7,046 nucleotides of DNA from JBJXFK01 sp046155505 (GTDB taxonomy: Bacteria > Planctomycetota > Phycisphaerae > UBA1845 > Fen-1342): contig JBJXFK010000304.1 of assembly GCA_046155505.1 (NCBI GenBank), positions 1 through 7,046 on the forward strand. The letters are read 5' to 3'. Positions 1-5,748 of this stretch are shown in pieces (the stretch's first letter is position 1; each line of letters opens with the position of its first letter). A model generated the notes under the pieces. The model saw only the letters and a program-made list of their open reading frames with translations, made no database searches and had not been told where the DNA came from. The position numbers were made by a program, and so were the translations under genes.

Positions 1-467
1 TCTGCATGGCAGTCGTCTCCATCACGCTGGTTGCCGCACTCTCGACCGTGAGCGCCGCGAAAACCACGCAGAAGACAATCGCCGACCGGCAGCTCGCCCA
101 GGAACTCGCGCGAGCCCTGCTGACCGAAATCGTCGAGCAGGTCTACGAGGAACCCGTGCTCACGCCCGGATTCGGCCCCGAGGCCGGCGAGGCCGACGGA
201 ACGCGGCGGGCCTTCGACGATGTGGACGACTTCAACGGCTGGACCGCGAATCCGCCCCAATATCGCGATGGGACATTCAAGACCGGGTTGAACGACTGGA
301 CCGAGACCGCCACGATTGAGCGCGTCGGCATAGCCGCGCTCGAATCCGCACTCTCAAGCGACAGCGGCATTAAACGCGTCTCGGTCGAGGTGCAGTACAA
401 GGGAAAACCGCTGGCGCGAATGGTCGCGCTGCGCACGAACGCCTGGGTCGAGAATCTGCCGGAGTGA
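1..467 (+). CDS. Type IV pilin/pseudopilin-like protein, 5' end cut by the window edge
   Basis: The frame is open to the left edge of the window. The first Met codon is at 6, but a Cys codon precedes it, and the protein begins directly with a hydrophobic stretch (AVVSITLVAALSTVSAA) followed by a polar helix (QKTIADRQLAQELARALLTEIVEQVY). That is the pattern of a prepilin just after the GFTLxE-type cleavage motif, so the true start and that motif probably lie upstream. About 153 residues are visible. After the N-terminal helix comes a soluble region ending in a beta-rich segment (RVSVEVQYKGKPLARMVALRT), as in GspI/PilV-like minor pilins. It would be inserted in the inner membrane and then assembled into a pseudopilus or type IV pilus. 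Its stop codon lies within ten bases of the next gene's start, so the two are probably one operon. The pilin-like class is fairly safe; the exact subfamily (GspI, GspJ, PilV) is not resolved. Confidence 0.7.
   Translation, partial: CMAVVSITLVAALSTVSAAKTTQKTIADRQLAQELARALLTEIVEQVYEEPVLTPGFGPEAGEADGTRRAFDDVDDFNGWTANPPQYRDGTFKTGLNDWTETATIERVGIAALESALSSDSGIKRVSVEVQYKGKPLARMVALRTNAWVENLPE
461..464 (+). promoter_or_regulatory. Shine-Dalgarno GGAG that sets the start of the PilX-like gene
   Basis: GGAG ends eight bases before the ATG at 473. The in-frame GTG at 464 overlaps this motif and has no purine-rich site ahead of it. The ATG at 473 is therefore the better start. Confidence 0.6.
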
Positions 468-472
468 TAGTC

Positions 473-2233
473 ATGGCCGAATCCAGCAGCGCCACGCGCA
501 AGTCACGCATTCGCCGTGCTTCGGCCTATGCGCTTGTGCTCATGAGCTCGATGCTCGTCGTCGTCATCGGCATTTCGGCCCTGACCACCACGCGCATCCA
601 AGGCCGCGGCGCAGCCGACCTCGAATCGGCGGCGGCGGCCCGCATCGCCGCCCGCTCGGCGATCGAGCTGGGCATGTACATGGTGCGTGAGAATCCCGAC
701 TGGCGCGCCGATCTCGGCAATGGCGCCTGGAAAGCGCGCACCACGCTTGGAAACGCGGCGTTCAAAATTGACGCCGAAGATCCGATCGACGGCAATCCGG
801 CGAACAACTACGACGACCCGATCGTCATCAAAGCCACCGGCACGGCGGGTGCGGCCACGCAGGCGCTGCAGGCCACCATGACCGCCACGCGCGGCAACGA
901 ATTGCTCGAGGTCGCATTGCATGCACAAGGCGAACTGAGCATCACCGGGCCCACGGTGCTCAGCGACCAGTGGTTCAGCTCCAATTTAAATTGCAACGCC
1001 CTAGCCGGCGCGAGTGTGTTCGCCGACGTAGCCGTCGTCGGTTCGGTCAATGGCGTCACGTACCACGGCCTGACCCGCGCAGGACAGGCCGCTCGCCCGA
1101 CCATCAACGTCACAAACGTTATCAACGCCTACACCAGTTCCGCAACCGTCATCGACATCGCCGCCCTACCCGCCGGCAACGCCGAAAAAACCAGCAATGG
1201 CGGATTCGAAAACGGAACCACCGGCTGGACTGCGGTCGGAAGCACGACCGTCATTTCGACGGACGCGGCGAAAAAGAAATTGGGCAGCTTTTCATTACTC
1301 GTCGTCGGGCGCACCGCGGCGAGCGACGGCGCTGCGCAAGACGTGACCAGCGCCATGCGGAATCAGAAGCCGTTCACGGCGAGTGCCTACTTTCGCCGCG
1401 ACGGATCGACGAGCATCGAGGGCCGCATACAATTGGCGATTCTCCATCGTCCCACGCCCGCGTCGTCCATTCAAACGACGACAATTTCGGGACCGACGGC
1501 TTTGGCAGCGAACAGTTTCGTGCTGGTATCCGGCACGATTACGCCGGCCTGGACCGGCACGCTCGTTTCCGCCTCGCTGCGGCTGAACACTGTCAGCGGG
1601 ACCGAGTCGTTTTTCGTCGACTGTGTATCCCTGCACCGCTCCGACCTGACCAGCGATCCGTACATCGAGGGCGTTGTCCTCAGCCCCAACAACAATCCAT
1701 TCGGCAGTCGCAATGCATTGGGCCTCTACCTGCTCGATTGCCAGGATCAGAATCTGCACATTCGCGACTGTCGGATCTTCGGCACGCTCGTGCTGCTCGC
1801 GCCCGGAAGCGGCACGATCATCGAATCATCCGTCGCCTGGCACGCCGCGGTGTCCAACTATCCCGCATTGCTGACGGACGGCGGGATGTTGATCAGCATG
1901 ACCAACACGCCGCTGAGCGAATCGAGCGTCAACGTCAATTTCAATCCGTCCGGCTCGCCGGCGACCTACGAAGGCCTGGGCGAAGACGCCGACATCGAAG
2001 ATTCTTACCCGTCCCGAATTCACGGCCTGATGATGATCGGCGGAGACCTGTCACTAGGCGGGCGAAATGACCTGCACGGCGTGTTGCTTTCATCCGGCGC
2101 AATCACAATTGAAGGCACGCGCACCGACTTGACCTATGACGCGCGATATCTGAACAACCCGCCGCCGGGGTTCGACGACGTGATCCGCACGGTCGAATTT
2201 CAGCGCGGCAGTTTTCGACCGCTGACCAATTGA
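473..2233 (+). CDS. PilX/GspK-like pilus assembly protein with a CBM-like insert
   Basis: The protein has 586 residues from the ATG at 473; an in-frame GTG at 464 is a less likely start. Residues 1-16 are polar and basic, and residues 17-39 form one hydrophobic helix (YALVLMSSMLVVVIGISAL). A helical segment with many alanines follows to about 72. This is the PilX N-terminal or GspK arrangement, and it lacks the Glu of ordinary prepilins. Residues 241-390 resemble a CBM4/9-type jelly-roll: an NGGFENGTTGW opening, a SFSLLV strand, QDVTSAM, FTASAYFRRDG, and a closing FFVDCVSL strand. Residues 395-560 are rich in short G/I/L/V strands (YIEGVVLSP, IHGLMMIGGDLSLGG, LHGVLLSSGAITIEG) and look like a right-handed beta-helix, ending in the NNPPPGF motif. 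Most of the protein would lie outside the inner membrane. It follows a pseudopilin gene and probably belongs to the same pilus or secretion apparatus. Sugar binding is inferred from fold resemblance only. Confidence 0.65.
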   Translation: MAESSSATRKSRIRRASAYALVLMSSMLVVVIGISALTTTRIQGRGAADLESAAAARIAARSAIELGMYMVRENPDWRADLGNGAWKARTTLGNAAFKIDAEDPIDGNPANNYDDPIVIKATGTAGAATQALQATMTATRGNELLEVALHAQGELSITGPTVLSDQWFSSNLNCNALAGASVFADVAVVGSVNGVTYHGLTRAGQAARPTINVTNVINAYTSSATVIDIAALPAGNAEKTSNGGFENGTTGWTAVGSTTVISTDAAKKKLGSFSLLVVGRTAASDGAAQDVTSAMRNQKPFTASAYFRRDGSTSIEGRIQLAILHRPTPASSIQTTTISGPTALAANSFVLVSGTITPAWTGTLVSASLRLNTVSGTESFFVDCVSLHRSDLTSDPYIEGVVLSPNNNPFGSRNALGLYLLDCQDQNLHIRDCRIFGTLVLLAPGSGTIIESSVAWHAAVSNYPALLTDGGMLISMTNTPLSESSVNVNFNPSGSPATYEGLGEDADIEDSYPSRIHGLMMIGGDLSLGGRNDLHGVLLSSGAITIEGTRTDLTYDARYLNNPPPGFDDVIRTVEFQRGSFRPLTN

Positions 2234-2239
2234 GCACCT

Positions 2240-3388
2240 TCACGCCGGCGCTGCTTGTAATTCGCCCGCGGGCGTCCAGTTGCGACGGGCGAATTCGTCG
2301 GCTCGACCGGGTGCGAAAGCGCCCCCCTTGATGCACGCTTCGAAAGCATCCACGATCGCAGGCTCAAACATCTTGCCGCGCCCGCCGACAATGGAACCAG
2401 CCGCATCCGATGGGCTCCAGGCCTCTTTATAAGGTCGATGACTGGTCAGCGCGTCGTACACGTCGACCAGATGCACGAGTCGCGCCGCGAGCGGAATGGC
2501 CTCGCCGGCTTTACCGTCGGGGTAGCCGCTGCCGTCCCAGTTCTCGTGATGGCTGCGGGCGATCTCGCGCGCCATTTGAAAGAACGGCCGCTCGGCGAGA
2601 ATCTTCTCGCCGATGATGGTGTGCTCGCGCATCACCTTCCACTCATCTTCGGTGAGCGAACCGGGCTTGCGCAGAATCTCGTCCGGCACATGAATCTTGC
2701 CCACGTCGTGCAAGATCGACGAATAGCCGATGATGTCCGCCTCGCGCGCGGTTAGGCCGAGCTGATTGGCCAGCGTCTCGGCGAAGTATTGAATGCGGCG
2801 AACGTGCGAGCCGGTGTCCTGGTCCTTGGCTTCGCTGGCGATGGCGAGCATATAGATGCTGTCGATGTTGGCTTCGTGCAACTCGCGCGTGCGCTCAGCG
2901 ACGCGGGCCTCGAGCGTCTCGTTGTAATTCTTGAGCTGCATTGCCTGATCAAGCACCGTGTCGGTCAGCTTGGTGATGTAGGCGTAGCGCTCGTGAAGCT
3001 CGCGTTCGGCCTTTTTCTGCGGCGACACGTCGATCAGCGTGACGACGCGAAATTCGTGCGGGCCTTCGCCGTAGCCGAGCGGGCGACCGCTGGCGATGGC
3101 GTGTAATTCTTTGCCGCCGCCCGTGCGAAAGACGACCTCGCGTTCGTTCTTCTCTTCGAAGCGTTCGACAAATTCGCTGCGCGCCGCGCCGCCGCGATCA
3201 TCGGGGAGGAATTGGTCGAACATCTTGCCGACGATTTCGCCGTGTTCGCGATCGAGCATGTCGCAGAGTCGCTGATTGACGCAGACGATTTTCGCACTGC
3301 GGTGGATCAGCAGCGCGCCGCAATTAAGCGCATCGAGCAGCGGCGCAACCGTGGCAAGCAGTTCCTGATCGTCGATCGTTTCGTGCAT
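2240..3388 (-). CDS. PAS/HD-GYP domain protein, probable cyclic-di-GMP phosphodiesterase
   Basis: The protein has 382 residues and no signal peptide or membrane helix, so it should be cytoplasmic. Residues 12-125 form a PAS sensor domain (GALLIHRSAKIVCVNQRLCDML, ending VVTLIDVSPQKKAE). Residues 123-175 are a coiled-coil linker with the typical LEARVAERTRELHEAN sequence. Residues 178-355 are the HD-GYP domain. The expected motifs are present: EAKDxxTGxH (186-195), the HD pair H227-D228 in ILHDVGKIHVPD, MREHT (253-257), HHENWDGSGYPDG (280-292) and DVYDALTSHRPYK (309-321). With these intact, hydrolysis of cyclic-di-GMP is the likely activity, tuned by a signal at the PAS domain. The start is the ATG at 3386-3388, preceded by GGAAG at a short three-base spacing. 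The gene lies downstream of tatA on the same strand and converges with the pilus gene, six bases apart. The PAS ligand is unknown. Confidence 0.9.
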   Translation of the reverse strand: MHETIDDQELLATVAPLLDALNCGALLIHRSAKIVCVNQRLCDMLDREHGEIVGKMFDQFLPDDRGGAARSEFVERFEEKNEREVVFRTGGGKELHAIASGRPLGYGEGPHEFRVVTLIDVSPQKKAERELHERYAYITKLTDTVLDQAMQLKNYNETLEARVAERTRELHEANIDSIYMLAIASEAKDQDTGSHVRRIQYFAETLANQLGLTAREADIIGYSSILHDVGKIHVPDEILRKPGSLTEDEWKVMREHTIIGEKILAERPFFQMAREIARSHHENWDGSGYPDGKAGEAIPLAARLVHLVDVYDALTSHRPYKEAWSPSDAAGSIVGGRGKMFEPAIVDAFEACIKGGAFAPGRADEFARRNWTPAGELQAAPA

Positions 3389-3566
3389 TTGCTTCCGGCT
3401 TTCGAAGAGCGGCGAGCGCGACGCGCGGCGCGAATCGCGGGCGACAGACCACGCCGGTCACCAGTGCCGACGCGCTACCTTCCTATCGCATGGGATGGCT
3501 GCGTGACAATCGGCACGGGCGCAAATTCTACGTGCGGCAGCCGCGCAAACATCGACGGCAGGTGAA

Positions 3567-3854
3567 TTACTTGTGATCGCGCACGTTCTCGGCCTGTTTC
3601 TCACGCTCGGCAGGTGCGTCTTCGCGGCGGGCTTCATCGCCGGTCAGCCGCGGCTTGTCGGCCTTGTCGTCGTCAACGTTGTCGCCGACCTCTTTCATGC
3701 CCTTCTTGAATTCGTTAATCGCTCGGCCGATCGAGCGGGCCACTTCCGGCAGGCGGTTGCCGAAAAGGAGCAGCGCGACGACGAGGACAAGCACGACGTG
3801 CATCGGGCTGAGGGCGTTGAAGAACGCGAGCATGTGCAGACCGGTCAAGCTCAT
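3567..3854 (-). CDS. tatA: Twin-arginine translocase subunit, TatA/TatE family
   Basis: The protein has 95 residues, a normal length for TatA. After a short N-terminus comes one membrane helix (about 17-31, PMHVVLVLVVALLLF), the hinge FGNRLPE (31-37), an amphipathic helix VARSIGRAINEFKKGMKEVG (38-57) and a charged, disordered tail. The FG hinge and FKKGM match TatA, which forms the protein-conducting part of the Tat system that exports folded proteins. GAGGAG at 3862-3867, seven bases before the ATG, supports the start; Met8 is an alternative with no better site. No tatC or tatB lies in the window. TatB is possible in principle, but the short tail favours TatA/E. The HD-GYP gene follows on the same strand after 178 bases, a gap wide enough that cotranscription is uncertain. 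Confidence 0.9.
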   Translation of the reverse strand: MSLTGLHMLAFFNALSPMHVVLVLVVALLLFGNRLPEVARSIGRAINEFKKGMKEVGDNVDDDKADKPRLTGDEARREDAPAEREKQAENVRDHK

Positions 3855-3913
3855 CGCATCACTCCTCGCGCGGGCCGGGCCGCAAGCGGTCGATTCGCGC
3901 TGCTAACACTCAT

Positions 3914-3919
3914 ATTGTA
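3914..3919 (-). promoter_or_regulatory. Possible -10 element of the tatA promoter
   Basis: Read on the minus strand this is TACAAT, five of six matches to TATAAT, inside a short AT-rich patch of otherwise GC-rich DNA. It would give a leader of roughly 50 bases before the tatA ATG. No convincing -35 lies 16-18 bases further upstream, so the call is tentative. Confidence 0.3.
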
Positions 3920-3993
3920 TCGGCCGCTGCCGCTACGCGATGACGCAGCTAACCGGAATATTCACCACAGCTTACAGAATAATACGGTTTCAC

Positions 3994-4014
3994 GCGGGCA
4001 GGGTCAAAGCCCGC
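3994..4014. repeat. Inverted repeat (6-bp GC stem, 9-base loop) in the divergent intergenic region
   Basis: GCGGGC at 3994-3999 is the exact reverse complement of GCCCGC at 4009-4014. No T-run follows on either side, so it does not look like an intrinsic terminator. It lies upstream of the promoter of the right-hand operon and could be a protein-binding site or chance in GC-rich DNA. Confidence 0.35.
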
Positions 4015-4047
4015 TCGCGTACTGGCGGATGCCGCTGCGATCGCGGT

Positions 4048-4076
4048 TTGACACGCCCGCGCCAGCGACGTATCAA
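4048..4076 (+). promoter_or_regulatory. Sigma70-type promoter for the YrdC-phosphatase/rpiB operon
   Basis: A perfect -35 TTGACA (4048-4053) is followed by an exact 17-base spacer and the -10 TATCAA (4071-4076, four of six matches). Transcription would begin near 4083, giving a leader of only about 15 bases that still contains the Shine-Dalgarno at 4087-4091. The geometry and the position just before the first gene support the call. Confidence 0.6.
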
Positions 4077-4086
4077 TCCCGGTAAC

Positions 4087-4091
4087 AGGGA
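4087..4091 (+). promoter_or_regulatory. Shine-Dalgarno AGGGA that selects the ATG at 4098
   Basis: Two in-frame ATGs lie close together, at 4092 and 4098. AGGGA ends directly against the first, leaving no spacing, but lies six bases from the second. The protein therefore probably starts MPAETLH at 4098. Confidence 0.55.
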
Positions 4092-4097
4092 ATGGTC

Positions 4098-5237
4098 ATG
4101 CCCGCCGAAACGCTGCACGCACACGATGGTCAGGCTGACGCTGACTGGCTCGACCGCGCCGCATCCGCGTTGCGCGACGGCGCACTGGTCATCATTCCGA
4201 CCGAAACCGTTTACGGCGTGGCTGCTTCGGCGCTGAGCGAACGGGCCATCGCCCGCCTTCGAACGCTCAAGCCGGACGTCGGCTCACAGCCGCTCACCGT
4301 ACACCTCTCGTGCGGGAGCGACGCGGCTGATTACCTGAACGACCCGACGCCGCTGATGCGCCGCTTCTCGCGCAAGATTTGGCCCGGGCCGGTGACCCTC
4401 ATTTGCGCCGTCGAATCACCCGCCGAGACCGCCGCCGCTAAGCGATTCGGCCTGGCGAAACTCGACGCCGTCTTTGGCCCGAATCGCGTCGCCCTGCGTT
4501 GCCCGCAGCACGCACTCACGCAGCGGCTGCTGGGAATGGTCGCGGGGCCTATCGTCGCCGCGGCCGCATCCACCGGCGGCCGGCCCGCGCCGACGACATT
4601 TGAAGACGCGCACCGCTCGCTGGGCGAATTTGTCGATCTCGCCATCAGTGCCGGACGAACGCGCCTGGCTGCGACCTCCACGACGGTCGAAATCGTCGGC
4701 AACGACTGGGCCGTGCGCCGCGAAGGCGCGCTGGACGAGCGCGCCATTCGCCGGGCGGCCACGAGCGAGGTGCTGTTCGTCTGCACGGGCAACTCCTGCC
4801 GCTCGCCGATCGCCGAGTATCTTTTTCGCGATGCTCTGGCCAAGCGGCTGGAAGTCAAGGGATCGGAATTGCGGCGGCGCGGCTACGCGGTCAGCTCGGC
4901 GGGAACTTTTGCCCCGAGCGGCGGCCTGATGTCGCGCGGCTCGGCGGCGGAGCTCGAACGCCGCGGAATTCAGGCGACCATGCATCGCTCGCAACCGCTT
5001 ACGCCCGAACTGGTGCAGCGCTGCGAGCGTATCTATGTGATGTCCGGCGAGCATCGCGAGTCGGTGATCGACCTCGTGCCAAGTGCCGCCTCGCGCGTTA
5101 CGCTATTGGATGAGCCGCGCAGCGTCACCGACCCCGTCGGAGGCGACGCATCCGAGTATCGGCAGTGTGCGGAGCAAATTGAGCGGGCCGTCCTGCGGCG
5201 CGTCGAGGAATTCGTGCATGAAGATCAGCATTGGTAG
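4098..5237 (+). CDS. Fusion of YrdC/Sua5-type domain and low-molecular-weight protein phosphatase
   Basis: The protein has 379 cytoplasmic residues. Residues 15-215 are a YrdC/Sua5 fold: IPTETVYGV (33-41), WPGPVTLI (95-102), NRVALRCP (129-136), GGRPAPTT (160-167) and TSTTVEIVGNDWAVRREG. This family makes threonylcarbamoyl-AMP from threonine, bicarbonate and ATP for t6A in tRNA. Here Lys58 of the usual KGRP motif remains but its Arg is replaced, and the usual SAN motif reads AAS (156-158), so activity is uncertain. Residues 224-375 are a complete low-molecular-weight phosphatase: P-loop C229-TGNSC-R235-S and DP loop D345-P346. Ser233 sits where the arginine phosphatase YwlE has Thr, making phospho-arginine a possible substrate; phospho-tyrosine is the alternative. 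The Sua5 C-terminal domain is absent, and the phosphatase takes its place. A promoter lies directly upstream, and rpiB overlaps the 3' end by 20 bases. Confidence 0.88.
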   Translation: MPAETLHAHDGQADADWLDRAASALRDGALVIIPTETVYGVAASALSERAIARLRTLKPDVGSQPLTVHLSCGSDAADYLNDPTPLMRRFSRKIWPGPVTLICAVESPAETAAAKRFGLAKLDAVFGPNRVALRCPQHALTQRLLGMVAGPIVAAAASTGGRPAPTTFEDAHRSLGEFVDLAISAGRTRLAATSTTVEIVGNDWAVRREGALDERAIRRAATSEVLFVCTGNSCRSPIAEYLFRDALAKRLEVKGSELRRRGYAVSSAGTFAPSGGLMSRGSAAELERRGIQATMHRSQPLTPELVQRCERIYVMSGEHRESVIDLVPSAASRVTLLDEPRSVTDPVGGDASEYRQCAEQIERAVLRRVEEFVHEDQHW

Positions 5238-5661
5238 CGATCATCGCGGCTTCGACGCCAAGGAACGCATCAAGGCGCTGCTGCGCGAAATGGCGATCGA
5301 GGTCGTGGACCACGGGGCCAGCTCGCGCGAGTCGTGCGACTATCCAGATGCGGCGATTAAGGTCGCGCGCGATGTCGCCGGCAGCAAGGCAGAACGCGGC
5401 ATCCTGATGTGCGGCACGGGCTTGGGAATGTCGATCGCAGCGAACAAAGTCGCCGGCGTGCGGGCGGCGCTGTGCCATGACGAGTTGACCGCACAGCTTT
5501 CGCGGCGGCACAACGACGCGAATGTGCTCTGCCTGCCCGCCGACCTGATCGGCGACGCGCTCATGCAGAGCATGGTGCGCACCTGGATTGAAACCAAATT
5601 CGAGGGCGGACGGCACGCGCGGCGGGTCGAGAAGATTCGCGAATTTGAGAACGGGTGCTGA
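5218..5661 (+). CDS. rpiB: Ribose-5-phosphate isomerase B
   Basis: The protein has 147 residues, the usual RpiB length. RpiB interconverts ribose-5-phosphate and ribulose-5-phosphate in the pentose phosphate pathway. It aligns with the E. coli enzyme at an offset of one: D8-H9 in SDHRGFDAK, Y42 in CDYPDAA, the catalytic C65 and T67 in ILMCGTGLGMSIAANK, H98-N99 in RRHNDANVL, and R132/R136 in GGRHARRVEKI. The active-site Cys favours ribose isomerase over the related galactose-6-phosphate isomerase subunits LacA/LacB. The start is the ATG at 5218, with GAGGA at 5205-5209 eight bases upstream. The frame is open further upstream, but the family N-terminus begins exactly here. The gene starts inside the end of the fusion gene (20-base overlap), so translation is probably coupled. 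This neighbour pairing also occurs as ywlE-ywlF in B. subtilis. Confidence 0.95.
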   Translation: MKISIGSDHRGFDAKERIKALLREMAIEVVDHGASSRESCDYPDAAIKVARDVAGSKAERGILMCGTGLGMSIAANKVAGVRAALCHDELTAQLSRRHNDANVLCLPADLIGDALMQSMVRTWIETKFEGGRHARRVEKIREFENGC

Positions 5662-5676
5662 TGACAGGGCCTGTCA
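5662..5676. repeat. Perfect 15-base inverted repeat between rpiB and phoH
   Basis: TGACAGG-G-CCTGTCA has seven-base arms around one central base and begins directly after the rpiB stop codon. No T-run follows, so a Rho-independent terminator is unlikely. The size and symmetry resemble an operator for a dimeric regulator. It ends 56 bases before the possible phoH -10 element. Function is inferred from shape only. Confidence 0.5.
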
Positions 5677-5732
5677 ACTCATGCGAGAATTTCACACTCG
5701 CCGCCGCGCTCCCCGTGAGCGGCGTTGTCCGC

Positions 5733-5738
5733 TATATT
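5733..5738 (+). promoter_or_regulatory. Possible -10 element giving a near-leaderless phoH mRNA
   Basis: TATATT (five of six matches to TATAAT) ends ten bases before the phoH ATG. Transcription would then start only a few bases before the start codon. No Shine-Dalgarno sequence is visible before that ATG (the preceding bases are CGCCTCCAAC), which fits leaderless initiation. There is no clear -35. Confidence 0.35.
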
Positions 5739-5748
5739 CGCCTCCAAC

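Noticed and set aside
982..993. AT palindrome CAATTTAAATTG inside the PilX-like gene
   Set aside because: It encodes ordinary residues in frame (around Ser-Asn-Leu-Asn-Cys), and there is no nearby gene start or other sign of a regulatory role.
970..2070. Open frame of 366 codons in another frame of the PilX-like gene
   Set aside because: Its product is extremely Arg-rich and low in complexity, without domain features, while the overlapping frame gives a coherent membrane and beta-rich protein.
2263..2274. Palindrome CGCCCGCGGGCG near the end of the HD-GYP gene as a bidirectional terminator
   Set aside because: It has no loop bases and no T-run on either side, lies inside coding sequence, and GC palindromes of this type arise easily in such DNA.
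3482..3509. Minus-strand TTGTCA-N16-GATAGG as a promoter for the HD-GYP gene
   Set aside because: The -35 matches five of six, but the -10 matches only three of six. The element is too weak to call without transcript data.
3851..3859. Two-codon mini-frame ATG-CGA-TGA overlapping the tatA start, as a possible translational control
   Set aside because: The Shine-Dalgarno GAGGAG is only two bases from the mini-frame ATG but seven from the tatA ATG, so ribosomes should choose tatA directly.
5707..5721. Hairpin CGCTC-CCCGT-GAGCG upstream of phoH as the rpiB terminator
   Set aside because: The stem is only five pairs and no T-run follows. It may be structure by chance or part of the promoter region.
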